Positions 19,962 to 31,071 of a DNA stretch of 46,926 bases are shown here, piece after piece; position 1 is the stretch's first letter; the number at the start of each line of letters is the position of its first letter. Under the pieces are notes generated by a model. That model worked only from the letters and a program-made list of their open reading frames with translations, was not told where the DNA came from and did no database searches. This DNA comes from Gammaproteobacteria bacterium. Its GTDB lineage: Bacteria > Pseudomonadota > Gammaproteobacteria > SZUA-229. The translations under genes were made by a program, and so were the position numbers. The DNA lies in contig WFOC01000002.1 in the NCBI GenBank assembly GCA_015488295.1, forward strand, positions 1 to 46,926, in the 5' to 3' direction.

Positions 19962-19990
19962 ATGATATTTATGTATTTAACTTCTATAAT
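19962..19990 (+). promoter_or_regulatory. Candidate glmS promoter
   Basis: A perfect TATAAT (19985-19990) is preceded by a 17-bp spacer and ATGATA (19962-19967, four of six -35 positions). It would give a short leader of about 37 bases, ending in AAAGGATAG before the glmS ATG. No room or sequence suggests a glmS ribozyme, which is a feature of Gram-positives. Confidence 0.55.
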
Positions 19991-20033
19991 TTGACAGTCT
20001 ATTTTGAATCAAACAAATTTTTAAAGGATAGCT

Positions 20034-21866
20034 ATGTGTGGAATTGTCGGCGCGGTCGCAGAACGTAATGTAACGCCCATTTTGTTAGAAGGACTTCGTC
20101 GTCTGGAATATCGCGGCTATGATTCTGCTGGTATTGCGGTGCTGGATAAGGATGACTGCATCAGCCGTGTGCGCCGTGTCGGCAAGGTGAAAGAACTGGC
20201 CGATGCCTTGCAGAAAACCGAAGTGCGCGGCGTGCTTGGTGTGGCGCATACACGCTGGGCGACGCACGGTGAACCCAGCGAGCAGAATGCTCATCCGCAC
20301 GTATGTAACAAATCCGTGGTCATCGTACACAACGGCATCATTGAAAATCACAGCCAGCTGCGCGAGTTGCAAAGCCAGAACGGCTTTAGTTTTACCTCAC
20401 AGACTGATACCGAAGTTGCGGTGCATCAGGTCGAATATTATCTGAAACAGCAGGGGAATCTGCTCGAAGCCGTGCGCCTTGCAGTGGCCGATTTTGAAGG
20501 TGCTTACGCGCTGGGCGTGATGTCCAACAGCGAAAATGATCACCTGATCGCCACTCGCCGTGGTAGCCCGCTGGTGATCGGTGTCGGCATCGGAGAATAT
20601 TTTATCGCGTCTGATGCTGCCGCTTTGCTGCCGGTGACCCGCCGTTTTATTTATCTTGAAGAAGGTGACATCGCTGATATCCGCACCGATTCACTGGTTA
20701 TTTACAACGACAAGGGTGAAGTTGTCGAGCGTGAAATCAAGGAGTCCGAGCTGAGCGCTGATGCCACCGCCAAAGGTGAATACCGCCATTACATGCTGAA
20801 AGAAATTCATGAGCAGCAATCCTGTCTGGTGGATATTCTGGAAGGTCGCATCGTCGATGGCCAGCTGCTCGACAGCGCCTTTGGTGTTGGTGCAGAAAAA
20901 ATTCTCGACCAGGTGAAAGCGGTGCAGATCATCGCCTGTGGCACCAGCTACCATGCCGGCCTAGTTGCACGATACTGGATCGAAGCCATTGCCGGCGTAC
21001 CCTGCCGGGTCGAAGTCGCCAGCGAATACCGCTATCGCAAAACCGTGTTGCTGGACGGCACGCTGGTGGTCACCATTTCACAATCCGGCGAGACCGCCGA
21101 CACCCTCGCCGCGCTGCGTGCCATCAAGGAAGTCACCGATCTGACGCTGGCAGTGTGTAACGTGCCGGAAAGTTCACTGGTGCGCGAGAGCGAACTGAAA
21201 CTGATGACCCGTGCCGGCCCTGAAATCGGTGTTGCCTCAACCAAGGCATTCACCACTCAGCTGGTGGCGCTGTTAATGCTGGTGGTGGCACTGGGCAAAC
21301 GCCGTGATCTGTCAGCGGATAAAATCAGGGCGCTGTTCCAGCAGGCACAGGCCTTGCCGGCGCTGATCGAGCGTGTATTGCAGGATAAAACTGCTATCGA
21401 AGACTGGGCGCATGAATTTGAAGATCTGGACAATGCTATTTTTATCGGCCGTGGCACACTGTTTCCCATTGCGCTGGAAGGCGCATTGAAGCTCAAGGAA
21501 ATTTCCTATATTCATGCCGATGCTTATCCCGCCGGTGAACTGAAACATGGCCCCATCGCGCTGATCGATCAGGACATGCCGACCATTGCCATCATCTCGA
21601 TGGACGGTTTTGAAGGCAAAATCAAATCCAATATTCAGGAAATCATGGCGCGCGGTGGCAAGGTGTTTTTATTCGCCGATGAGCGGCTGGATGTCAGCGA
21701 TCTGGGCGAGGACTGTCGCGTGATTAAAGTGCCGGCTGTTGAAGCCGAGCTGGCACCGGTGTTGTTCGCTGTGCCGCTGCAGTTGTTCTCTTATTTTGTC
21801 GCAGTGCACAAAGGCACCGATGTCGACCAGCCCAGAAACCTGGCAAAATCGGTAACCGTCGAATAA
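20034..21866 (+). CDS. glmS: Glutamine--fructose-6-phosphate aminotransferase (isomerizing)
   Basis: The 610-aa enzyme makes glucosamine-6-phosphate from fructose-6-phosphate and glutamine, the entry step to peptidoglycan and LPS amino sugars. It starts MCGIVGAV, so the nucleophilic cysteine is exposed after Met removal. The glutaminase domain has HTRWATHGEPSEQNAHPH, and two SIS domains follow (CGTSYHAGL, SQSGETADTLAALR; later GRGTLFPIALEGALKLKE). The C-terminus DQPRNLAKSVTVE is the catalytic tail. Length matches E. coli (609). It stands alone between the ssb terminator and a REP-like palindrome. Confidence 0.99.
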   Translation: MCGIVGAVAERNVTPILLEGLRRLEYRGYDSAGIAVLDKDDCISRVRRVGKVKELADALQKTEVRGVLGVAHTRWATHGEPSEQNAHPHVCNKSVVIVHNGIIENHSQLRELQSQNGFSFTSQTDTEVAVHQVEYYLKQQGNLLEAVRLAVADFEGAYALGVMSNSENDHLIATRRGSPLVIGVGIGEYFIASDAAALLPVTRRFIYLEEGDIADIRTDSLVIYNDKGEVVEREIKESELSADATAKGEYRHYMLKEIHEQQSCLVDILEGRIVDGQLLDSAFGVGAEKILDQVKAVQIIACGTSYHAGLVARYWIEAIAGVPCRVEVASEYRYRKTVLLDGTLVVTISQSGETADTLAALRAIKEVTDLTLAVCNVPESSLVRESELKLMTRAGPEIGVASTKAFTTQLVALLMLVVALGKRRDLSADKIRALFQQAQALPALIERVLQDKTAIEDWAHEFEDLDNAIFIGRGTLFPIALEGALKLKEISYIHADAYPAGELKHGPIALIDQDMPTIAIISMDGFEGKIKSNIQEIMARGGKVFLFADERLDVSDLGEDCRVIKVPAVEAELAPVLFAVPLQLFSYFVAVHKGTDVDQPRNLAKSVTVE

Positions 21867-21871
21867 AAAAA

Positions 21872-21954
21872 CGTAGCCTGGGGAGACAAGGGAACCCCAA
21901 CAATCCCGGTATTCAATTTAATATGCTGGGGGCCGTGCCTCACCCCGGGCTACG
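21872..21954. repeat. REP-like palindromic element downstream of glmS
   Basis: Terminal arms CGTAGCCTGGGG and CCCCGGGCTACG are complementary over 12 bases with one G-T mismatch. They enclose about 59 bases containing further GC-rich complementary runs (GGGG/CCCC). The architecture and the GTAGCCCGGG-type ends resemble dispersed REP/MITE-like elements of gammaproteobacteria. It begins five bases after the glmS stop, and could act as a terminator or mRNA 3'-end stabiliser. No second copy is visible in this window. Confidence 0.6.
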
Positions 21955-21996
21955 GGGTAAAACAGGGTCAAATTACCGCCAAACACAGTGGTAGAT

Positions 21997-22021
21997 ATTG
22001 CGCCTGCTGGCAAGGTATAAT
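21997..22021 (+). promoter_or_regulatory. Candidate miaB promoter (weak)
   Basis: TATAAT at 22016-22021 is a perfect -10. The best upstream partner is a poor TAGATA-like -35 about 18 bp away (four of six). It lies 34 bp before the miaB ATG, after the REP-like element. Confidence 0.35.
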
Positions 22022-22055
22022 CAGCGACCAAGAATCCTATATTTTTCAGGTACGA

Positions 22056-23453
22056 ATGCCTTCTAAGACTAGCTCTACAACTCGCAAGTTATTTATCAAA
22101 ACCTACGGCTGCCAGATGAATGAATATGATTCATCGCGCATTTCTGATGTGCTGGCCGATTCGCATGATCTTGAACTGACTAATGACCCGGAAGAAGCCG
22201 ATGTGCTGCTGCTGAATACCTGCTCGATTCGGGAAAAGGCGCAGGAAAAAGTGTTCTCGCAGCTGGGTCGCTGGAAGAACTGGAAAAATGACAAACCGGA
22301 TCTGGTGATCGGTGTCGGTGGTTGCGTGGCCAGCCAGGAAGGTGCCGAGATTCAGAAGCGCGCGCCGTATGTTGATGTGGTGTTCGGCCCGCAGACCATT
22401 CATCGTCTGCCGGAGATGCTTTCCGGGGTCAGCGAAAATCACAGAAAAGTAGTCGACATCAGCTTTCCCGAAATAGAAAAATTCGACTGCATGCCCGAAC
22501 CCAAAGCCGATGGTCCCAGCGCCTTTGTTTCCATCATGGAAGGCTGCAGCAAATATTGCAGCTTCTGCGTGGTGCCTTATACCCGTGGTGAAGAAGTCAG
22601 CCGACCGTTTGATGATGTGCTGGCCGAAGTTGCCGGGCTGGCGGAGCAGGGCGTGCGCGAGGTCAACCTGCTGGGGCAGAACGTCAATGCTTATCGCGGC
22701 GTGATGCAGGGTGACGACGGTGAAGAACTGTTTGCCGACCTGGCGCTGCTGATCAACTATGTTGCTGCCATCGATGGCATCGACCGCATCCGCTTTACCA
22801 CCTCGCACCCGATGGAATTCAATGATGATCTGGTCGAGGCTTACGCGCAGGTGCCGGAACTGGTCAGCTTTTTACACCTGCCGGTGCAGAGCGGTTCCGA
22901 TAAAGTGCTGGCGGCAATGAAGCGTGGTCATACCGCGGAGCAGTACAAGGACCTTATTCGTCGTTTGAAAATTGCGCGCCCGGATATTTCGATTTCTTCC
23001 GATTTTATTGTTGGTTTCCCGGGTGAAACCGATGAAGACTTTGCTGACACCATGAAGCTGATCGACGAAGTCGGTTTTGATCATTCTTTCAGTTTTATCT
23101 ACAGCGCGCGCCCCGGCACACCGGCAGCAGTTTTGTTTGATAACACCACCGACCTCATCAAAAAGCATCGCCTTGGTATTCTGCAGGATGTTATTGCCTC
23201 GAATGCAGCAGCGGTCAACCAGCAGATGGTCGGCAGCATACAGTCGGTGCTGGTCGATGGTATCTCGCGCAAAAGCGAAAGCCAGGTCACCGGCCGTACA
23301 GAAAATAATCGCAAGGTGAATTTCACCGGTGATAAAAAGCTGATCGGTCATTTTGTCAATGTGAAAATCACCGAAGCGCGCAGTAATTCCCTGCAGGGTG
23401 AGTTTGTTGATTTTTCCGCGATTGACAAGCCTGCGCAGCGTAAACAGGCCTGA
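22056..23453 (+). CDS. miaB: tRNA (N6-isopentenyladenosine-37-C2)-methylthiotransferase MiaB
   Basis: The 465-aa radical-SAM enzyme adds the methylthio group to i6A37 of tRNAs reading UNN codons. The N-terminal domain carries the three cysteines of the auxiliary cluster ([23 protein letters not shown]). The radical SAM motif CSKYCSFC provides C164, C168 and C171. A C-terminal TRAM domain ([31 protein letters not shown]) completes the protein. It heads the miaB-phoH-ybeY-corC-lnt cluster conserved in gammaproteobacteria. Confidence 0.98.
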   Translation: MPSKTSSTTRKLFIKTYGCQMNEYDSSRISDVLADSHDLELTNDPEEADVLLLNTCSIREKAQEKVFSQLGRWKNWKNDKPDLVIGVGGCVASQEGAEIQKRAPYVDVVFGPQTIHRLPEMLSGVSENHRKVVDISFPEIEKFDCMPEPKADGPSAFVSIMEGCSKYCSFCVVPYTRGEEVSRPFDDVLAEVAGLAEQGVREVNLLGQNVNAYRGVMQGDDGEELFADLALLINYVAAIDGIDRIRFTTSHPMEFNDDLVEAYAQVPELVSFLHLPVQSGSDKVLAAMKRGHTAEQYKDLIRRLKIARPDISISSDFIVGFPGETDEDFADTMKLIDEVGFDHSFSFIYSARPGTPAAVLFDNTTDLIKKHRLGILQDVIASNAAAVNQQMVGSIQSVLVDGISRKSESQVTGRTENNRKVNFTGDKKLIGHFVNVKITEARSNSLQGEFVDFSAIDKPAQRKQA

Positions 23454-23475
23454 TCTTTATGAGTGCTAAACCTTA

Positions 23476-24465
23476 ATGCGCGACCCTGAACATAAAATGT
23501 CTGCTGGCCAGAATGCCGAGAATGTTTCACCAAAAGTCACAAATATCCAGTTTGAGCTAACGCCCACGGATAACCGGCGGTTGGTGAATCTGTGTGGCCC
23601 GGTCAACCAGAACCTGCAGCAGATCGAGGATTTTTACGATGTAAAAATCAGCTGTCGTGGTAATCAGTTTGAAATTGGTGGTGAAGGCCGGCGTTTGAAA
23701 ACGGTGAAGAGCGCCATTTTAACACTGTACAACGTGGCCGGGCATGAGACCCTGTCGGCAGCCACTGTACAGTTGTATCTGAATGACAATGTCGAAGATG
23801 ACCGAAGCACCAGCGTTAAAAACCGGCGCGGAAAAATCAGCGGCCGTGGCAAAAGTCAGCAGCAATATCTTGAACATATCACGTCGAATGACCTGACCAT
23901 CGGTGTCGGCCCGGCGGGTACCGGTAAAACCTATCTTGCGGTGGCAAGTGCGGTGGAAGCGCTGGAGAGTGACCTGGTTGATCGTTTGATCCTGGTGCGT
24001 CCGGCAGTCGAAGCCGGCGAGCGACTGGGTTTTCTGCCGGGTGATCTGTCGCAGAAAATCGATCCTTATCTGCGTCCGATGTATGACGCGCTGTTTGAAA
24101 TGCTGGGTCAGCAGAAAGTGGCGAAGTATATCGAACGCAACATCATCGAGATCGCACCGCTGGCTTATATGCGTGGCCGCACGCTGAATGATGCTTTTAT
24201 TATTCTTGATGAAGCGCAGAACACCACCATCGACCAGATGAAAATGTTTCTGACGCGTATCGGCTTTGGCTCCAAATCAGTGATCACCGGTGACATCACC
24301 CAGGTTGATTTGCCGCGTGATAAAACTTCCGGCCTGCGTCATGCTCTAAAAATCCTCTCGGATGTTGAAGGGATTGGTGTCACACAGTTTCACAAGGGTG
24401 ACATCGTGCGTCATCCACTGGTGAAGAAAATCGTACACGCTTATGAACAGGACGAGTCGAAATAA
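23476..24465 (+). CDS. ybeZ: PhoH-family ATPase (YbeZ)
   Basis: The 329-aa protein has a KH-like N-terminal region and a P-loop NTPase domain with Walker A GPAGTGKTYLAV, Walker B AFIILDEAQN and the conserved SVITGDITQVDLP. In E. coli YbeZ interacts with the endonuclease YbeY in rRNA processing. It lies 22 bp after miaB and 2 bp before ybeY. The start is ATG 23476 (or ATG 23497, which removes seven residues). A five-codon ORF, ATG AGT GCT AAA CCT TAA (23459-23476), ends on the first base of this start. Confidence 0.96.
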   Translation: MRDPEHKMSAGQNAENVSPKVTNIQFELTPTDNRRLVNLCGPVNQNLQQIEDFYDVKISCRGNQFEIGGEGRRLKTVKSAILTLYNVAGHETLSAATVQLYLNDNVEDDRSTSVKNRRGKISGRGKSQQQYLEHITSNDLTIGVGPAGTGKTYLAVASAVEALESDLVDRLILVRPAVEAGERLGFLPGDLSQKIDPYLRPMYDALFEMLGQQKVAKYIERNIIEIAPLAYMRGRTLNDAFIILDEAQNTTIDQMKMFLTRIGFGSKSVITGDITQVDLPRDKTSGLRHALKILSDVEGIGVTQFHKGDIVRHPLVKKIVHAYEQDESK

Positions 24466-24467
24466 CA

Positions 24468-24974
24468 ATGATGGCACTCACAACTGAAGTGACAATTTCG
24501 GATGCGCTGATTTCAGAAGTTGGCGAGTCAGGGGATGACGACGTTCCCGAACCGGGATTGTTGCAAAGCTGGGCGGCTGCCGCCTACCTGGATAAAACGC
24601 CTGCTATTGCCAGCCTGCTGGTGACTACCTCCGCTGAAATTCAGCAACTCAACAAACAGTACCGCGACAGGGACAGCGCAACCAACGTGTTGTCGTTTCC
24701 TATGCAATCCCCCGAAGAAATTGATGTTTGCCTGCTGGGTGATATTGTTTTGTGCGCAGCAGTTATCAAGCAGGAAGCGGTGCAACAATCAAAAACCGGC
24801 AAGGCTCACTGGGCACACATGGTAGTGCACGGTATGTTACATCTTCAGGGATATGACCACATTGATGACGCTGAAGCCGAGGCAATGGAAGCGCTTGAGA
24901 TTAATATTTTGAAACAGCTCGGTTTCGATAGCCCTTACGAATACTCTACCAATAAAGTACAAATCAATAATTGA
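24468..24974 (+). CDS. ybeY: Endoribonuclease YbeY
   Basis: The 168-aa protein has the zinc-binding YbeY motif as HGMLHLQGYDH (three histidines) and the upstream SATNVLSFPMQSPEE. It matures the 3' end of 16S rRNA and takes part in ribosome quality control. Two ATGs in tandem (24468, 24471) are possible starts. CorC begins 1 bp after its stop. Confidence 0.97.
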   Translation: MMALTTEVTISDALISEVGESGDDDVPEPGLLQSWAAAAYLDKTPAIASLLVTTSAEIQQLNKQYRDRDSATNVLSFPMQSPEEIDVCLLGDIVLCAAVIKQEAVQQSKTGKAHWAHMVVHGMLHLQGYDHIDDAEAEAMEALEINILKQLGFDSPYEYSTNKVQINN

Positions 24975-24975
24975 T

Positions 24976-25881
24976 ATGAAAAAAGAAAACAAAAAAACCA
25001 GCTGGTTTGCAGCGCTGAAAAACAGGTTTTTTAAAAAGAAAGATGATCGCGCGCAATTACTTCAGCACCTGCACGATGCGCAGCGCAGAGGTATTATCAG
25101 TGTTGATGCCCTGATGATGATCGAAGGTGTTTTTCAGGTTACCGAAATGCGCGTGCGTGACATCATGATTCCACGTTCACATCTGGTGGTTCTGCACGAA
25201 GACATGGGCGTGGAAGATATGCTGGCTATTGTTGCCAATTCCGGTCATTCACGTTTTCCGGTGATCGATGAAAGCATCGACCAGGTTGTCGGTATTCTGC
25301 TGGCGAAAGATCTGACGCACTACAGCAATGAAAAAAGCCGCAAGGATTTTGAGATAAAAGACATCCTGCGCCCGGCAGTGTTTGTGCCTGAGAGCAAACG
25401 CCTTGATGTGTTGTTGAAAGATTTTCGTGAGAGTCGCAACCACATGGCGATGGTGATTGATGAGTACGGCGGTGTTGCCGGCGTGGTGACTATCGAAGAT
25501 GTGCTGGAACAGATCGTCGGCGAGATTGATGACGAGCATGACGCGGCTGATGTCACCAACATCCGGCGCAGCGGCTTTCAGCGTTACAGTGTGCGTGGCC
25601 AGACACCGCTGGAAGAATTTAACCAGTATTTTGATTCAAAGCTGACGCACGACAAGTTTGAAACCATTGCCGGCCTGGTTACTTTTGAGCTGGGTCATCT
25701 GCCCGAAAGAGGCGAAGAAGTCACCATCGGTAATTTTCACTTTAAAGTGATCAGCGCCAATTCGCGGCGTATCAATAATATGCAGGTCAGCCTTTTGTCG
25801 GACAATGAAGCGAGCAGTTCTGCTGAAAAAGATGAAGCGGGTGAAGAAGTGAAAACCAGCGCTGTCGGTAGCGATAGTTAA
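24976..25881 (+). CDS. corC: CorC/YbeX CBS-domain protein
   Basis: The 301-aa cytosolic protein starts with a basic stretch and then has two CBS domains (VRDIMIPRSHLVVL ... FPVIDES; ILRPAVFVPESKRLDVLLKDFRESRNHMAMVIDEYGGVAGVVTIEDVLEQIVGEI) and a C-terminal CorC_HlyC transporter-associated domain (FETIAGLVTFELGHLPERGEEV). No membrane segment is present, unlike CorB-type proteins. YbeX has been linked to magnesium/cobalt efflux and to ribosome homeostasis. A Ser/Glu-rich tail (SSSAEKDEAGEEV) is extra. Lnt starts 2 bp downstream. Confidence 0.95.
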   Translation: MKKENKKTSWFAALKNRFFKKKDDRAQLLQHLHDAQRRGIISVDALMMIEGVFQVTEMRVRDIMIPRSHLVVLHEDMGVEDMLAIVANSGHSRFPVIDESIDQVVGILLAKDLTHYSNEKSRKDFEIKDILRPAVFVPESKRLDVLLKDFRESRNHMAMVIDEYGGVAGVVTIEDVLEQIVGEIDDEHDAADVTNIRRSGFQRYSVRGQTPLEEFNQYFDSKLTHDKFETIAGLVTFELGHLPERGEEVTIGNFHFKVISANSRRINNMQVSLLSDNEASSSAEKDEAGEEVKTSAVGSDS

Positions 25882-25883
25882 AC

Positions 25884-27392
25884 ATGGAAAATAAACTATG
25901 GCGCTTGCAATGGCCGTTGTTGAGTTTGCTTTCCGGTGCACTGACCACGCTGGCGTTTGCACCGTTTGATCTGAGCTGGCTGGTGTTTTTGACACTGGCC
26001 GTACCTTTTTATCTATGGCAGCGGCTGGATGCTAAACAGGCTGCAATCAGTGGCTGGCTGTTTGCGATGGGTTTGCAATGCACCGGCGTTAGCTGGATTT
26101 ATTACAGCCTGCATGTTCATGGCAGCGCGCCAGTGTTGTTCGCCGCGTTGCTTATCTTCCTCTTATGCTGCTATCTTAGTCTTTACACTGCACTGGCGGT
26201 GTACACGGTCAATCGTTTTTTGCCTGATAAAACAGCGCTGCGTTTGATGCTGTTCTATCCCGCGGGCTGGGTGCTGTTTGAATGGTTGCAGGGGTATGTG
26301 ATGACCGGTTTTGCCTGGATGCAGTTAGGTTATACGCAGATCGACTACCCGCTTTCAGGTTTCGCACCGGTTTTTGGTAACCACGCGGTTGGCGGTTTTA
26401 TTGCTGTATGCGCGGGAGCCATTGTGTTGTTGGCTACGCAGTATAAACGGCTGAATATCAGGTCGGCTTCTGTGCTGGTTTTACCGGTGCTGGTTTTATG
26501 GCTGGCCGGCGGCATATTAAAGAATGTCAGCTGGACGCAGGCAGAAGGTGAGCCGATAAGCGTCAGCATTATCCAGGGCAATATCCCGCAGAAGGTTAAA
26601 TGGAAATCGCACATGAAGCAGCCAACCATGGATCTGTATCGTGATTTGTCGCTGGCACAGGAAGATGTTGATCTGATCATCTGGCCGGAAACGGCGGTGC
26701 CTGATTACTGGCATCGTGCGGTGCCGTATATTCGTGAATTGCGCCGTGAAATGGAACAGCGCAACACGGATCTGCTGCTGGGCATCTTTGTAAAAAATGC
26801 AGATAACCGCGTACTCAACAGTGTCTTGAATGTGAATGGTGAGGTTTATTACAAGCGTCATCTGGTGCCGCTGGGTGAATATATTCCGCTGCGTTTCCTT
26901 ATCGAATTCTTTAACAAGTTCGTCAAGATACCGATGTCTGACATTGCCTCGGGTGATGAAGAGCAGTCGTTGCTGGTTGCTGCCGGTGTGCCGGTGGGCA
27001 TCTCTATCTGCTTCGAAGAAGCTTTTGCGCGTGATGTGATTAAAGATCTGCCGGAAGCAAAGATACTGATCAACGTCAGCAACGATGCCTGGTTTGAAGA
27101 TTCTATCGAACCGCACCAGCATCATGCCATCGCTCGCATGCGTGCGCTGGAAGCCGGGCGTTACATGATTCGTTCCACCAATACCGGTATCACCTCGTTC
27201 ATCGGCCCGCACGGTGAAGTTATCAAACGTCTGCCACAGTTCAAGGTGGGTGTGCTGAAGGCCGAGGTGCAGCCATTGAGTGGTGCCACGCCGTTTGTGC
27301 GCTGGGGTGACTGGTTGATCGTTGGTTTAAGTGGTTTATTGCTGCTGGGTTTTGCTGTTTTGAGAAGAAAGCAGGCAAGCATCACCAGGTAG
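25884..27392 (+). CDS. lnt: Apolipoprotein N-acyltransferase
   Basis: The 502-aa inner-membrane enzyme adds the third acyl chain to lipoproteins. About six N-terminal membrane segments precede a periplasmic nitrilase-fold domain. The catalytic triad is visible: E269 in IWPETAVP, K324 in YYKRHLVPLGEYIP and C376 in ISICFEEAF. A last hydrophobic helix (WLIVGLSGLLLLGFAVL) ends the protein. It is last in the miaB-lnt cluster, in line with E. coli order. A likely client, the lipoprotein LptE, is encoded 3 kb downstream. Confidence 0.97.
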   Translation: MENKLWRLQWPLLSLLSGALTTLAFAPFDLSWLVFLTLAVPFYLWQRLDAKQAAISGWLFAMGLQCTGVSWIYYSLHVHGSAPVLFAALLIFLLCCYLSLYTALAVYTVNRFLPDKTALRLMLFYPAGWVLFEWLQGYVMTGFAWMQLGYTQIDYPLSGFAPVFGNHAVGGFIAVCAGAIVLLATQYKRLNIRSASVLVLPVLVLWLAGGILKNVSWTQAEGEPISVSIIQGNIPQKVKWKSHMKQPTMDLYRDLSLAQEDVDLIIWPETAVPDYWHRAVPYIRELRREMEQRNTDLLLGIFVKNADNRVLNSVLNVNGEVYYKRHLVPLGEYIPLRFLIEFFNKFVKIPMSDIASGDEEQSLLVAAGVPVGISICFEEAFARDVIKDLPEAKILINVSNDAWFEDSIEPHQHHAIARMRALEAGRYMIRSTNTGITSFIGPHGEVIKRLPQFKVGVLKAEVQPLSGATPFVRWGDWLIVGLSGLLLLGFAVLRRKQASITR

Positions 27393-27428
27393 ATCGGGCA
27401 CTGCCTGCCTCACGAAGTTAGTGCAGGT

Positions 27429-27812
27429 TTAAAAGCTTTTGTTTTTTGGCTGTCTCTGGCCGAACAGTTCAAGTTCGACACGGGTGTAATCGGCCACGGT
27501 TAAAAATAGTTTGATTACCTTGCGCTCGATGATCTCGATGTCCAGCGTCAGCCAGTCATAAAATTCTGTGCTGGTTTCCATCATGTACTCGGCAGCATCA
27601 TTGATGTCACGTTTGATGCACTCACCGATTTCAAAGGCTTCTTCGCTGCTGAGTTCGCCGCGACGCACTGCCTGATATTTTGCCAGGTCCAGTGCATTTT
27701 GTAATGACATAATATTCGCTTCGTCCTGTTCGAATGTTTCACGCATAGACATCATCATCTGGTTATAAGCCGAGGTGAGATGTTTTGCCGGTTTTATCTG
27801 TAGCTGTATCAT
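27429..27812 (-). CDS. DUF1451 (YbeL)-like protein lacking the zinc ribbon
   Basis: The 127-aa protein is alpha-helical and acidic. Its middle (LDLAKYQAVRRGELSSEEAFEIGECIKRDINDAAEYMMETSTEFYDWLTLDIEIIERKVIKLFLTVADYTRVELELF) resembles the N-terminal part of the DUF1451/YbeL family. Those proteins normally continue into a C-terminal four-cysteine zinc ribbon. Here the ORF stops after about 13 more residues and has only one cysteine, so the ribbon is absent. In E. coli ybeL neighbours leuS, which supports the assignment. It is divergent from leuS and convergent with lnt. The function of the family is unknown. Confidence 0.65.
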   Translation of the reverse strand: MIQLQIKPAKHLTSAYNQMMMSMRETFEQDEANIMSLQNALDLAKYQAVRRGELSSEEAFEIGECIKRDINDAAEYMMETSTEFYDWLTLDIEIIERKVIKLFLTVADYTRVELELFGQRQPKNKSF

Positions 27813-27926
27813 GCTGCCCTGTGTTGTAAGGTCTGTCTTGGTTGAAGTAGCTAAAATGCTTGCCAGAATGAAACGAATCCTTTATGTCGTCCCGGTGCTG
27901 GTGTATCCTTCATGCATTATTTATAG

Positions 27927-30440
<2,514 letters not shown>

Positions 30441-30441
30441 T

Positions 30442-31071
30442 ATGGCTTTATTTATCGAAGCGTTTTTGCAGAAATGGCTGCGCGTATGGATGGCTCTTGC
30501 GCTGGTGACCAGTCTCTATGCCTGCGGTTTTCAGCTGCGTGGTTCGATAAATTTATCCAGTGAAATGTCGCCCATATATATCGAACAGAACAGCGTGTTT
30601 GATCTGGCGCGAGAAATAAAAACCCTGCTGGCTGCCAACCAGATTGCCATGGCTGAAACAGCAGCGCAGTCTAAATCGCAATTGATTCTGCTCGATGACA
30701 ATAAAAGTCAGAGTGTACTTTCAGTCGATGGTAGCGGACAGGCGCGGGAATACCTGCTGACTTACAAAGTTAACTTCGTCATAAAGGTCAATCAGAAAAA
30801 CAGGGCGCAGGTTGTTGTGGTGCCGGACTCGCTCACCGTCAGTCGCACCTGGCTGTTTGACCCCGAGGCGGTGCTGGCTGTTACCAACGAAGCCGAACTT
30901 TTGTATAACGATATGCGACGCGAAGCAGCGCGTTTGATTCTGTTGAAGATAAATGCACGTTCGAAAAACGGTGAGGCAAATATCTCAGGGGGTGCTACTT
31001 CATCAGGTGTCAGAGACAGGCTTGTCTATGACACCGGTTTTATGGTCTCCGCCCCCGATTTTGTGCAATGA
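30442..31071 (+). CDS. lptE: LPS-assembly lipoprotein LptE
   Basis: The 209-aa protein has a lipoprotein signal (WMALALVTSLYAC, lipobox L-Y-A-C) followed by GFQLRGSINL, typical of LptE. LptE plugs the LptD barrel in the outer membrane and helps LPS reach the surface. The track's start (TTG 30427) overlaps leuS; ATG 30442, 1 bp after the leuS stop, is preferred. The leuS-lptE-holA order is conserved in gammaproteobacteria. The stop overlaps holA by four bases. Confidence 0.92.
   Translation: MALFIEAFLQKWLRVWMALALVTSLYACGFQLRGSINLSSEMSPIYIEQNSVFDLAREIKTLLAANQIAMAETAAQSKSQLILLDDNKSQSVLSVDGSGQAREYLLTYKVNFVIKVNQKNRAQVVVVPDSLTVSRTWLFDPEAVLAVTNEAELLYNDMRREAARLILLKINARSKNGEANISGGATSSGVRDRLVYDTGFMVSAPDFVQ

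Noticed and set aside
20000-20033. glmS ribozyme or riboswitch
   Set aside because: The glmS leader is only about 40 bases from the candidate start, too short for the ribozyme, and the element is not typical of gammaproteobacteria.
22131-22808. 225-aa minus-strand ORF inside miaB
   Set aside because: Long open antisense frame, but miaB is full length with all motifs on the plus strand. The antisense product has low-complexity composition and no family resemblance.
26517-27212. 231-aa minus-strand ORF inside lnt
   Set aside because: It overlaps the catalytic domain of a complete lnt; a by-product of codon bias in the real frame.
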